Source of the DNA: Bacillota bacterium
GTDB taxonomy: Bacteria > Bacillota > Clostridia > Peptostreptococcales > Anaerovoracaceae
Direction: 5' to 3'
Length of the DNA stretch: 9,809 nucleotides
Assembly: GCA_016302545.1 (NCBI GenBank)
Contig: JAEDNK010000053.1
Coordinates: 1 to 9,809, forward strand
In this document: piece after piece, positions 1 through 7,837 of the stretch
How positions within the stretch are numbered: the first letter of the stretch is position 1
Layout of the letters: every line of letters starts with the position of its first letter
Translations under genes and position numbers: made by a program
Notes under the pieces: generated by a model
The model's input: only the letters and a program-made list of their open reading frames with translations
What the model was told of the DNA's origin: nothing
The model's database searches: none

Positions 1-25
1 AGAGCCTTAAGCTCATAGTGTTTGA

Positions 26-1630
26 CTATTTCTGTGGACCTGCCGAAACCAGTGCCCTTCCTGCGGCGTTACCTTCATACTTGGCAAAGTTCTTGATAAA
101 TCTGCCGGCAAGGTCAAGGGCCTTCGTCTCCCACTCTGATACGTCGGAATATGTATCGCGAGGATCCAGAATAGCCGGATCAACGCCTGTTAGCTCCGTC
201 GGAACCTCCAGATTGAAGTAAGGAATCGTCTTTGTCGGTGCATCTTTAATATCGCCGTTTAAGATTGCATCTATAATTCCCCTCGTATCCTTAATTGAGA
301 TACGCTTGCCGGTTCCGTTCCATCCGGTGTTTACAAGGTAAGCCTTGGCACCGCTCATCTTCATTCTCTTTACCAGCTCCTCAGCATATTTGGTAGGATG
401 CAGCTCCAGGAAAGCCTGCCCGAAGCATGCCGAGAATGTAGGGGTAGGTTCGGTGATTCCCCGTTCTGTACCTGCCAGCTTTGCAGTAAAGCCGGAAAGG
501 AAATAATACTGCGTCTGCTCCGGTGTCAGGATGGATACCGGAGGAAGCACTCCGAAAGCATCTGCAGACAGGAAAATCACATTCTTTGCTGCCGGTGCTG
601 ACGATACAGGACGCACGATATTCTCAATGTGATCAATCGGGTATGATACACGAGTATTCTCAGTTACGCTCTTATCTGCGAAATCAATCCTTCCCTCTTC
701 ATCAAGGGTAACGTTTTCCAGCAGGGCATTGCGCCTGATTGCGTTGTAAATATCAGGCTCCGATTCCTTGTCAAGGTTGATTACCTTGGCATAGCAGCCC
801 CCTTCAAAGTTGAACACGCCGTTGTCATCCCAGCCATGTTCATCGTCACCTACCAGAAGACGCTTAGGGTCTGTGGAAAGAGTGGTTTTGCCTGTTCCGG
901 AAAGTCCGAAGAAGATAGCGGTGTTTTCGCCGTTCATGTCGGTGTTGGCCGAGCAGTGCATGGAAGCGATGCCCTTCAGAGGCAGGTAGTAGTTCATCAT
1001 GGAGAACATGCCCTTCTTCATCTCACCGCCGTACCAGGTGTTGATAATAACCTGTTCACGGCTTGTTATATTGAATACCACGGCAGTCTCGGAATTGAGT
1101 CCAAGCTCCCGGTAGTTTTCCACCTTTGCCTTGGAGGCATTGTATATGATGAAGTCCGGCTCGAAATTCTCAAGCTCCTCATCTGAAGGAACGATAAACA
1201 TATTCTTTACAAAATGAGCCTGCCATGCCACCTCCATAATGAATCTGATGGCCATGCGCGTATCCTTGTTGGCACCGCAGAAAGCATCTACAACATAGAG
1301 CTTCTTGCCGGACAGTTCGTCGATTGCAATTTTCTTAACCGCTTCCCAGGTCTCAATGCTTGCAGGATGGTTGTCGTTCTTGTATTCATCGGAGGTCCAC
1401 CATACAGTATCTCTGGAATTTTCGTCCATGACAATAAACTTGTCTTTAGGGGAACGTCCCGTGTAAACGCCTGTCATTACGTTCACTGCTCCCAGTTCAC
1501 TGACCTGTCCTTTGTCGAAGCCCTCCAGATCTGCCTTGGTCTCTGCCTCAAACAGATACTCATATGAAGGATTGTGCACAATCTCTGTGGTTCCTGTAAT
1601 ACCATACTTGCTTAAATCAATTACCGCCAT
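26..1630 (-). CDS. pckA: Phosphoenolpyruvate carboxykinase (ATP)
   Basis: Cytosolic enzyme interconverting oxaloacetate + ATP with PEP + CO2 + ADP. In fermenters it can serve gluconeogenesis or run towards CO2 fixation with ATP gain. The 534-residue length is typical of the ATP-dependent family. Visible motifs in order: substrate loop GRSPKDK (58-64), WYGGEMKKG (199-207) with the metal-binding lysine region, P-loop FGLSGTGKTTLS (241-252), kinase-2 metal motif GDDEHGW (261-267) and GCYAK (278-282). The P-loop form and overall motif order mark the ATP rather than the GTP family. The ATG start has GAGGT 10 bases upstream, and the protein begins with the usual short N-terminus. The gene is complete, ending in TAG 25 bases from the window edge. 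It appears to be transcribed alone from a promoter at 1705-1732. A short imperfect inverted repeat in the last bases before the window edge (about 2-16) could be part of its terminator but is cut off. Confidence 0.97.
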   Translation of the reverse strand: MAVIDLSKYGITGTTEIVHNPSYEYLFEAETKADLEGFDKGQVSELGAVNVMTGVYTGRSPKDKFIVMDENSRDTVWWTSDEYKNDNHPASIETWEAVKKIAIDELSGKKLYVVDAFCGANKDTRMAIRFIMEVAWQAHFVKNMFIVPSDEELENFEPDFIIYNASKAKVENYRELGLNSETAVVFNITSREQVIINTWYGGEMKKGMFSMMNYYLPLKGIASMHCSANTDMNGENTAIFFGLSGTGKTTLSTDPKRLLVGDDEHGWDDNGVFNFEGGCYAKVINLDKESEPDIYNAIRRNALLENVTLDEEGRIDFADKSVTENTRVSYPIDHIENIVRPVSSAPAAKNVIFLSADAFGVLPPVSILTPEQTQYYFLSGFTAKLAGTERGITEPTPTFSACFGQAFLELHPTKYAEELVKRMKMSGAKAYLVNTGWNGTGKRISIKDTRGIIDAILNGDIKDAPTKTIPYFNLEVPTELTGVDPAILDPRDTYSDVSEWETKALDLAGRFIKNFAKYEGNAAGRALVSAGPQK

Positions 1631-1704
1631 TTTAAAATTTACCTCGTTTCTTTTCTTCTCACATTTCTCTCATAATTCAGACGATTGCAAATTATCTAAT
1701 ATTC

Positions 1705-1732
1705 ATTATATATACAAAAAAAATAAAATCAA
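1705..1732 (-). promoter_or_regulatory. Probable sigma-A promoter of pckA
   Basis: On the minus strand a -35 TTGATT (1732-1727) and a perfect -10 TATAAT (1710-1705) are separated by 16 bases, and the spacer contains a run of eight T. Transcription would start near 1698, giving a leader of about 68 nt before the pckA ATG. The site sits between the ABC-F stop codon and pckA. No hairpin terminator separates the two genes, so some read-through from the ABC-F gene is possible. Inferred from consensus match only. Confidence 0.6.
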
Positions 1733-1750
1733 CAAGAAAAAAGGGGTTAT

Positions 1751-3490
1751 CTAAAATCTATCTATAGCTTCCAGCTCATCACACAATTTTTCCACAGCAA
1801 TCAAATCATCTTTCCTGAATGCTGCTGTAATAAGTCTTTCCAGCTCCTGTTTTCTCTTGTCTGTCTCAAGGTATTTACTGTCAAAATATTTTTCATATAC
1901 CATCCTGCGGAAGTTTCTGGTTCGCATGCGCCTTACCGTGTTGTCCTCCACCAGAAGCACGTAATCTGCACAGTTGGCTGCCAGATAAAAGTCGTGGCTG
2001 ACCATAAGCACAGTGCCTTTGTAGTCGGCAATGGCATTTTCCAGTGCGGTCTGTCCGTATATATCCAGATGGCTTGTAGGCTCGTCGAGTATAAGCAGCT
2101 CTGCCCCTGATTCCGCAATCATGGCAAGCTGAAGCAGGTTCTGCTCGCCGCCTGAGAGCTGTCCTACCTTCTGATCTGCCACTTCCGCCTCCAGACAGTA
2201 CTTTGCAAGATACTCTTTTATGCTTTCCTTTGAGCCGAAGCCGTGGTCCTGCATAACCTGATATACGGTCTTGTCTTCATCAACAGACTCACCCTGAAGC
2301 TGTGACAGACACGCATAGCGGATATTCTCATCTATGTGAATTGAAGGATTGTCATTCTTAAGGATATCGCGGATCAGAGTGGTCTTGCCCGTTCCGTTGG
2401 CACCTACTATGGCCACCTTTTCACCGGCATTAAGTTCGAAGCTTACATTCCGGAGAAGCTCCTTATCAAAATCCACCTGATAATCTGTGATTTTCAAAAG
2501 AGTGCGCGGTGCTTCCCCTGCCTCCACATCGGGCAGCACAATCTCAGGCTCACGCACTTCAATAAACGGAGCTTTTATCTGTCTCGCCAGCAGACGGTCA
2601 AGTTGGGACTGTTTGGCATTTACCGACTTTCCTATTTCAGGGTTCACCATATCCGAAGCTCTCTTACGAAGGATTTCCACCATTCTTTCGGTACGGGCGA
2701 TTTCTTCCTGCTCTTCCACATGCTGCATCCTCAGCTTTAATTTTTCTCTGAAACCTGCGCACCGATATTCGTTGTAATTACCTTCAAACTCCTGTATCTC
2801 GCCGTTTTCCAGATGAAGAATCTTGTTGAAGCAGTGGTTCAGCAGGTATCTGTTATGAGTGACCACCAGCAGAGTTCCCTTATATTCGTTTATCAGCCTG
2901 CAGAGGCTGTTCAGGTTGGCAAAGTCCAGGAAAACGTCCGGCTCGTCCAGAACCAGCAGATTTGGAGATAAAAGCATCTCCCTCATAATCTGCAGCAGCT
3001 TATATTCGCCTCCACTGATCTGTGACAGTCCCGTTTCCTTCAGGTCGCCCATTTGCGCCACATTAAGCTGCTTCAGGATATTGCTTTCGTAATTGTCACC
3101 ATCCATGGCCTCATTTATGTCAAGAAGCTCCTGATATCTTTCGAAAAGAGCCTCCGCCTCCTCAGCCGACGCCATTTCCTCACAGACCCCGTCGATTTCT
3201 TTCCGGATATCCGTGAATCTCCTGCTGAGAAATTCGAAAACAGTGCAGTCCTGTGATTTATCTCTTATACTGAACTGGCTGGCATACCCGATTCTGCAGT
3301 CTTCGTCTCTGATAATCTTTCCATCATAAAGATACTTGTCAGGGTGTATCAGCATATCAACCAGGGTGGATTTGCCCGTGCCGTTGCTGCCTATAAGAGC
3401 GCAGTGCTGCCCTGTTTCTATGGTAAATGAAATATCGCTGTATAAGTCTTTTGCAGGAAAACCATAGGAAAGATTTTCTACTCTAATCAT
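1751..3490 (-). CDS. ABC-F family ATPase (soluble, tandem ABC domains)
   Basis: Soluble protein of 579 residues with two ABC ATPase domains and no membrane segment, the ABC-F layout. Family members bind the ribosomal E site and either act as translation factors or displace ribosome-targeting antibiotics. Domain 1: Walker A GSNGTGKS (34-41), signature ISGGE (158-162), Walker B LLVLDEP (178-184, catalytic E183), switch H212. A charged helical linker follows at about 244-330, where ABC-F proteins carry the tRNA-contacting P-site motif. Domain 2: Walker A GANGTGKT (363-370), signature LSGGE (445-449), Walker B LLILDEP (465-471, E470), switch H499. A charged C-terminal extension runs from about 521. 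Domain 1 departs from the usual LSGGE and DEPTNHLD, reading ISGGE and DEPDVFLD, while domain 2 keeps LSGGE and nearly canonical DEPTSHLD. The ATG has GAGGA 6 bases upstream. It lies 30 bases after the U32 gene, so the two are probably co-transcribed. Whether it protects against an antibiotic or is a housekeeping factor cannot be decided here, so no symbol is given. Confidence 0.9.
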   Translation of the reverse strand: MIRVENLSYGFPAKDLYSDISFTIETGQHCALIGSNGTGKSTLVDMLIHPDKYLYDGKIIRDEDCRIGYASQFSIRDKSQDCTVFEFLSRRFTDIRKEIDGVCEEMASAEEAEALFERYQELLDINEAMDGDNYESNILKQLNVAQMGDLKETGLSQISGGEYKLLQIMREMLLSPNLLVLDEPDVFLDFANLNSLCRLINEYKGTLLVVTHNRYLLNHCFNKILHLENGEIQEFEGNYNEYRCAGFREKLKLRMQHVEEQEEIARTERMVEILRKRASDMVNPEIGKSVNAKQSQLDRLLARQIKAPFIEVREPEIVLPDVEAGEAPRTLLKITDYQVDFDKELLRNVSFELNAGEKVAIVGANGTGKTTLIRDILKNDNPSIHIDENIRYACLSQLQGESVDEDKTVYQVMQDHGFGSKESIKEYLAKYCLEAEVADQKVGQLSGGEQNLLQLAMIAESGAELLILDEPTSHLDIYGQTALENAIADYKGTVLMVSHDFYLAANCADYVLLVEDNTVRRMRTRNFRRMVYEKYFDSKYLETDKRKQELERLITAAFRKDDLIAVEKLCDELEAIDRF

Positions 3491-3520
3491 CTTTTATCCT
3501 CTTCTTACTGTTATTTTATT

Positions 3521-5764
3521 CTAAATTATTTCCTTGTTGAAGTGGCCCCTGGTATCAGTCTCCTGATTAAAAAGAGACCTTTCTTCTAAGCCCGCAAGCT
3601 TTCCCTGGGCCGCTTTTACAACCTTTTTCACCTCTTCCGGTGATTCAACGGTGAAGTTCAGGCGGAAAGCCTCCACGCCGCTTATCGACGGCATTTCGTC
3701 CAGAAGGTTCAGTATTTTGCCGTTAAGTATGGTGGTGGTGCAGTCACTGTGGGAAATCACAGGAAAGGTACCGTACTCGTCCCTTATTTCATAAGAATCA
3801 GTCCTGCACATGCCGCATTGATTCATCTTCTTAAGTGGACAGTACTTTGTGAACATCAGCGGCGCACGTCCGTACACGATCATTTCCAGTGCGGGATAGC
3901 CGTCGTTTTCCTCGCAATAGGCCGTCACAAGCTCCCCTATCTGTTTTTTGTTTAATTCATAGGACAGGGTGACCCTTTTGGCTCCCAGGCTGTACAGACG
4001 GTGACAGCTTGCGGAGTTTACAACATTAAAGGAATAGTCGGTGACAAAAGGATTGCGGTTTCTGTAGTAATAGAGTCCGCCGTAGCCTCCTATGAGAAGC
4101 TCCCCCTCTCTTTCCTCATAAGTAATCTGATTTCTTCTGATTATGTTGTCAAAATACACTTCCTTTATTCCGCAGTCTATGCAAGCGTCATACTGTTCTT
4201 TAGTTGCTACTGTGGCTGTGATATGCGGTTTTTTCTGCGGAAAAGAAATCTTTTCTTTTATCTCCGGCTCAAGTGTACGCCTCTGCTTGCTTTCAAGCTT
4301 TCTGTCGTATAAACCCTGCACAATTTCTCTTCTGGCATTGTTCAGCATTTTTACGGGAATGAAGGCGTTATATTCCTCGAACTCCACATCTCCTAAGGTA
4401 AATGCGGTGTCGTTCAGCCGGCAAAGCTGCTTCACAACCTGCTCCTTTGTGGTAGGGTTGTTAATAGCCTCGCCCAGGATTTCCTCGCTTTCATACAGAT
4501 AACTGCAGCCAAGACCCTCAGCATCGATAACCAGCCTGGAATCAGGATATGCGTAAACCTTAAGATCCAGTCTGTAGCGTCTGAATTCTCCTTCCATAGT
4601 GCTGTCCAGGTCCTTGTAGAACAGATAGTCCTTGGTTTTATACACCACATCTCCCGACGAAAGCTTTTCTTTTATCTTTATATAGCAGACTTTATCCGCC
4701 TTATTTATCAGATTACCCTCTCTGTCATAGAGCTTTACAACTGATAAATTTACATCCTCATTATTATGGTCTATTCTGATGATGTCCTTCTGATTCAGCC
4801 GCTGATTCAGGGTAATTTCGTACATACCGCCAAAGGTTCCTGTTACCCTGCCGATTTCATAACCGAAATTGTTAGGTCTGCTGATGTTTGTCAGGTCCTT
4901 AGGGTCTTCGTGGAAAAGATAACCCTTGGTAAAGGTTCTGTTGAAGGTTTTTTTGAGATTTTCCCTGTTTTCTTTAGTGGCGCTGCCGTCAAGGGCTGCT
5001 CTGTACTGTGACACCACATTGGCAACGTAGGCCGGTTCCTTCATGCGGCCTTCGATTTTAAGGGAATCTATTTCCTTTAATTGGTCTATATGGTCAATTG
5101 TGTTTAAATCTTTCGTAGATAAAAGATAGCTTTTACCCAAAGACTTGCCGGTTGTACTGTCAAAGAGCTCATACTCCTTGCGGCAGGAGCCTACACACCT
5201 GCCCCTGTTGCCGCTTCTGTATCCTATGAGTCCGGACATGAGACAGTTGCCGGAATAGGACACACAAAGAGCCCCGTGAACGAATATTTCCAGCGGAATT
5301 TTCGCAGCTTTCCTGATCTCCTTAACCTTTTCTATCGGAACTTCCCGGGCCAGAACGACCCTTCCGGCGCCCAGCTCTTTAAAAAGCAGAGTTCCTTCAA
5401 GATCGTCGATTCCCATCTGAGTGGAGCAGTGAGCCTCCATATCGGCGAAGTTGCCGACGATATAGTCAAAAACCGCCAGATCCTGCACTATTACACCGTC
5501 AACGCCCATTTCGTTCAGTTGGTGAAGCAGGGTCTTCATGTCTTCAATTTCGTCTTCGAATACGATGGTATTCATGGTTACATATATCTTAACTTCCCTT
5601 ATGTGGGCGTATTTCACCGCTTCCTTCAGCGATTCAATGTCGAAGTTGTCCGAATATGCACGGGCACCGAATTTCTGCATGCCTAAATAGACCGCATCGC
5701 AGCCTTTTGAGATTGCGACCTTAAGGGCCTCCATATTTCCTGCCGGAGCTAGCAGCTCAGTCAT
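3521..5764 (-). CDS. U32 family peptidase / putative RNA hydroxylation factor (RlhA-like)
   Basis: Protein of 747 residues in the peptidase U32 family. Characterised relatives (RlhA, TrhP/YegQ) are needed for hydroxylation of rRNA or tRNA bases rather than having proven protease activity. The N-terminus MTELLAPAGN begins the family's TIM-barrel domain. The U32 signature is present at 159-177 (E159, F161, G164, C167, G172, C174, S177), followed by C190 and C194; these four Cys are the likely Fe-S ligands. A middle domain of the DUF3656/collagenase-like type probably spans about 370-490. A second cysteine group (C642, C650, C653, C675) sits in the conserved C-terminal part after YGRAPLM. The length fits the long clostridial form. 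I chose the ATG at 5764 because GGAAAGGAG lies just upstream and the family starts there. An in-frame GTG at 5860 would add 32 residues with no family match and a poorly placed ribosome binding site. The ABC-F gene follows by 30 bases. The exact RNA target is not deducible. Confidence 0.9.
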   Translation of the reverse strand: MTELLAPAGNMEALKVAISKGCDAVYLGMQKFGARAYSDNFDIESLKEAVKYAHIREVKIYVTMNTIVFEDEIEDMKTLLHQLNEMGVDGVIVQDLAVFDYIVGNFADMEAHCSTQMGIDDLEGTLLFKELGAGRVVLAREVPIEKVKEIRKAAKIPLEIFVHGALCVSYSGNCLMSGLIGYRSGNRGRCVGSCRKEYELFDSTTGKSLGKSYLLSTKDLNTIDHIDQLKEIDSLKIEGRMKEPAYVANVVSQYRAALDGSATKENRENLKKTFNRTFTKGYLFHEDPKDLTNISRPNNFGYEIGRVTGTFGGMYEITLNQRLNQKDIIRIDHNNEDVNLSVVKLYDREGNLINKADKVCYIKIKEKLSSGDVVYKTKDYLFYKDLDSTMEGEFRRYRLDLKVYAYPDSRLVIDAEGLGCSYLYESEEILGEAINNPTTKEQVVKQLCRLNDTAFTLGDVEFEEYNAFIPVKMLNNARREIVQGLYDRKLESKQRRTLEPEIKEKISFPQKKPHITATVATKEQYDACIDCGIKEVYFDNIIRRNQITYEEREGELLIGGYGGLYYYRNRNPFVTDYSFNVVNSASCHRLYSLGAKRVTLSYELNKKQIGELVTAYCEENDGYPALEMIVYGRAPLMFTKYCPLKKMNQCGMCRTDSYEIRDEYGTFPVISHSDCTTTILNGKILNLLDEMPSISGVEAFRLNFTVESPEEVKKVVKAAQGKLAGLEERSLFNQETDTRGHFNKEII

Positions 5765-5961
5765 CGTTTTCTCCTTTCCGTATCTAAAACAGTTCAACCC
5801 TTGAGATAAGGGATAAACATGAATCTGTGTGGCTCTTCCCAGGTAGAATTTTCTTTCCACGACAGCATTGACGATTCCTTCAATATATTCGCAAAGAGTG
5901 ACAGGATTCCTGAATTTATAATTTTTTCTCTGGAAATTTACGCCATTTTTGCCCTAACTTT
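5765..5961 (-). promoter_or_regulatory. Long 5' leader of the U32 gene, with a possible small ORF
   Basis: If the promoter at 5968-5996 is used, the U32 transcript has a leader of about 197 nt. It contains a 24-codon ORF starting at ATG 5868 and ending in TGA at 5794-5796. AAGGA (5880-5876) lies 7 bases before that ATG. The peptide would begin MLSWKENSTW and end IPYLKG. A small hairpin (CCCTT/AAGGG) lies near the end of this ORF, just ahead of the U32 ribosome binding site. The U32 reading frame itself is also open upstream as far as TAG at 5954-5956, without an ATG. I recognise no known riboswitch or T-box here. Confidence 0.3.
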
Positions 5962-5967
5962 ACGATG

Positions 5968-5996
5968 AGCATACCACAAACGCATCAATAAATCAA
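5968..5996 (-). promoter_or_regulatory. Probable promoter of the U32-ABC-F unit
   Basis: On the minus strand a -35 TTGATT (5996-5991) is followed after 17 bases by -10 TATGCT (5973-5968). The -10 is preceded by TGG, an extended -10 (TGnTAT...), which offsets its imperfect hexamer. It lies downstream of the strong terminator of the alarmone synthetase gene, so the U32 unit needs a promoter in this gap. Start would be near 5961. Consensus match only. Confidence 0.5.
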
Positions 5997-6067
5997 GAGT
6001 GTTTGGTATTGCCATCATTGTAACAAAAATGCAGTCAGGTTAAAAGTTACCTTCAAGCCCTAACCGC

Positions 6068-6098
6068 AAAAAAAGGCTGAGATTGCAGCGTCTCAGCC
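6068..6098 (-). terminator. Intrinsic terminator of the alarmone synthetase gene
   Basis: On the minus strand the stem GGCTGAGA (6098-6091) pairs perfectly with TCTCAGCC (6082-6075) across an 8-base loop and is followed directly by seven T (6074-6068). It starts 16 bases after the stop codon of the synthetase gene, a classic Rho-independent terminator that isolates this gene from the U32 unit downstream. Confidence 0.9.
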
Positions 6099-6114
6099 CT
6101 TTCCAAGTATTAAA

Positions 6115-6750
6115 TCACAGCTTGTTAAGCTCGTTAAAAATTTTCTGCATCCTTTTATCCAGCGTGGCGCTTACCTCGGCGCATGCCTTCAGTTCGATGT
6201 CTATCTTAGCCGGTATGTCCTTATCCTTCTTGTACCTTAGATTATGTTCAAGGCTCGCCCAGAAATCCATCGCGACAGTTCTTATCTGAACCTCCACAGG
6301 CACATATATACAGCCCTCCAGCAGAAATACAGGCACGGACAGGCACAGATGAAGGCTTCTGTAGCCGTTTGGCTTTGGATTTGCTATGTAATCCTTTCGG
6401 CTAACCACGGTAATGTCGTTTTGGGACGTAAGCATGTTAGCCACTTCATAAACATCCTCCACAAAATTGCAGACCACCCTTATTCCCGCAATGTCGAATA
6501 TGTTTTCTCTCGCCGACGGTATGGAAACCTCGAGATGCAGCCTCCTGAGCTTCCCCTCAATGCCCTGAGGAGTCTTAAGCCGCTTTTCGATATGGTGAAT
6601 AGGGTTATAGTCATGCCGCACGGCAAAATCCTCACTGAGAATTTCTATTTTAGTATCCACCTCTTTAATGGCGGCGCTGTATTCGTGGAGAAATTCGTCA
6701 AAGCCCGGCTGGTCCTCCAACCGTCCGTAATGTTTTTCAACCCAGGTCAA
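6115..6750 (-). CDS. Small alarmone synthetase (GTP pyrophosphokinase, RelQ/YjbM type)
   Basis: Transfers pyrophosphate from ATP to GDP/GTP to make (p)ppGpp, the stringent-response signal, in the cytosol. At 211 residues it holds only the RelA/SpoT synthetase domain plus a helical C-terminus. The HD hydrolase and the TGS/ACT regulatory domains of long Rel proteins are absent. Motifs: DIAGIRVVC (86-94), KPNGYRSLHL (126-135, with the guanine-stacking Tyr) and EVQIRT (153-158, catalytic E153), then DFWASLEH (162-169). These match the tetrameric SAS1 group (RelQ/YjbM/SasB). The start is TTG at 6750 with GAGGA 9 bases upstream. There is no in-frame ATG before codon 106, well inside the domain, so TTG is the best choice. 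It is a single gene, divergent from the aldo/keto reductase gene and closed by an intrinsic terminator. Such enzymes are usually controlled by transcription under stress; nothing specific is visible here. Confidence 0.93.
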   Translation of the reverse strand: MTWVEKHYGRLEDQPGFDEFLHEYSAAIKEVDTKIEILSEDFAVRHDYNPIHHIEKRLKTPQGIEGKLRRLHLEVSIPSARENIFDIAGIRVVCNFVEDVYEVANMLTSQNDITVVSRKDYIANPKPNGYRSLHLCLSVPVFLLEGCIYVPVEVQIRTVAMDFWASLEHNLRYKKDKDIPAKIDIELKACAEVSATLDKRMQKIFNELNKL

Positions 6751-6850
6751 TTTTCGCTTTCCTCTCTTTTTTGTTTTAATTCGGAAGGTTTTCCTTTATA
6801 ATATCATTATACATGAAAATTGTGTAGAAAGAAAGGATTTTGATGTAGAT
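6751..6850. promoter_or_regulatory. Divergent promoter region (alarmone synthetase / AKR)
   Basis: This 100-base AT-rich gap separates two divergent genes and must hold both promoters. A perfect TATAAT occurs on the plus strand (6797-6802) and another on the minus strand (6811-6806). Neither has a good -35 at the right distance, so assignment is weak. The two -10 candidates lie only 3 bases apart back to back, which would make the promoters compete. On the plus side a start-stop pair ATG-TAG (6843-6848) lies just before the AKR start. Confidence 0.35.
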
Positions 6851-7837
6851 ATGCTGAAAGTTAATCTGGGGAATACCGATATCTCAGTCAGCCCCGTGGG
6901 TATGGGAGTTCTCCCTATCGGTCCGGGGCAGTTGGCTCTCCCCCTTGAAGAAGGGGCCGAGATAATCTGTCATGCTGTGAAAAGAGGCATAAACTTCATA
7001 GATACGGCTCAGTACTACCGCACCTATCCGTATATAGAAAAGGCTCTGGAAACGCTTACCTCCTCCGCCGAGGAAAGCACCCGCAGGGCTGCAAGTGATA
7101 TTGTCATATGCTCCAAGTCTCTGGCCCGCGATTACGATGGTATGATGACAGCAATCCGGGAAGCCATGACGCAGCTTCACCGTCCTTTCATAGATATATT
7201 TCTCATGCACGAGGTCAGAACCGGCGGCTTCGAGGAAAGAAAGGGCGCATGGCAGGCTCTCATGGATGCAAAGGCTCAAGGGCTTGTTCACGCCATGGGC
7301 ATATCGACCCACCATGTTGACGTTACGGAGGAAATGGCCTCTGTACCTGAGTGCGACGCTGTTTTTTCTCTGATAAACTATGCCTCCATGGGTATCCGCA
7401 AGGGCTCAGGAGCTGCAACCTGTGATGAAATGCTGGCAGCAATAAGGTCCTGCCGTGACGCCGGAAAAGGTGTTTTCACCATGAAAGCCTTCGGCGGAGG
7501 CAATCTGACAGGCAACTATCAGAAGTCCCTTGACTACGTGTTTTCCAAGGAAGAAATTCAGTCGGTCATGATAGGCTTCGGTCATAAATCGGAAATAGAC
7601 GATATAATTAAATACCTTGATGGCACCATGCCCGCAGACTATAATCCGGATGTATCCCGCAAAAAAATGTGCATAAGCCAGGAGGACTGCGAAGGCTGTG
7701 GCAGCTGTATGAAGGTCTGTGCATCAAAAGCGATTTTTTACAACAAAAACGGACTGGCCGAAATCGACCAATCCCGTTGTCTTACCTGCGGTTACTGCAG
7801 CTATGCATGCCCTGTGCGGGCGGTTATAAGGTATTAA
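6851..7837 (+). CDS. Aldo/keto reductase with C-terminal 2[4Fe-4S] ferredoxin domain
   Basis: Protein of 328 residues with two parts. Residues about 1-255 form an aldo/keto reductase TIM barrel with the catalytic tetrad visible: D51 and Y56 (in DTAQYY), K89 (ICSKS) and H120 (FLMHE). Residues about 270-328 form a bacterial ferredoxin domain with two clusters: C280, C283, C286, C290 and C310, C313, C316, C320-Pro. The fusion is common in anaerobes and suggests that electrons pass between Fe-S clusters and a nicotinamide-dependent carbonyl reduction. The substrate is unknown. It is the only plus-strand gene here, starting at ATG 6851 with AAAGGA (6832-6837) rather far upstream (13 bases). An ATG at 6843 is better spaced but is immediately followed by TAG. 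No signal peptide or membrane segment is seen. It converges with the cysteine hydrolase gene 32 bases away. AKR-ferredoxin identity is firm; function is not. Confidence 0.93.
   Translation: MLKVNLGNTDISVSPVGMGVLPIGPGQLALPLEEGAEIICHAVKRGINFIDTAQYYRTYPYIEKALETLTSSAEESTRRAASDIVICSKSLARDYDGMMTAIREAMTQLHRPFIDIFLMHEVRTGGFEERKGAWQALMDAKAQGLVHAMGISTHHVDVTEEMASVPECDAVFSLINYASMGIRKGSGAATCDEMLAAIRSCRDAGKGVFTMKAFGGGNLTGNYQKSLDYVFSKEEIQSVMIGFGHKSEIDDIIKYLDGTMPADYNPDVSRKKMCISQEDCEGCGSCMKVCASKAIFYNKNGLAEIDQSRCLTCGYCSYACPVRAVIRY

Noticed and set aside
836..1567. Two plus-strand open frames of about 116 codons inside pckA
   Set aside because: Fully antisense to a well-conserved enzyme, with no ribosome binding site of note and no family resemblance.
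1714..1745. Run of A and the AAAAAAGGGG stretch as a terminator after the ABC-F gene
   Set aside because: No GC-rich hairpin precedes the T run on the minus strand, so it does not qualify as an intrinsic terminator; the T run lies inside the pckA promoter spacer.
5276..5686. 136-codon plus-strand open frame within the U32 gene
   Set aside because: Antisense to the conserved U32 barrel and signature region; an opposite-strand shadow.
6005..6060. Possible second -10 (TACAAT on the minus strand) upstream of the U32 leader
   Set aside because: No acceptable -35 at 16-18 bases; the extended -10 candidate at 5968-5996 is better.
6244..6801. 185-codon plus-strand open frame antisense to the alarmone synthetase
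   Set aside because: The minus strand carries all synthetase motifs and a terminator. The plus-strand product looks like a shadow with no recognisable domain.
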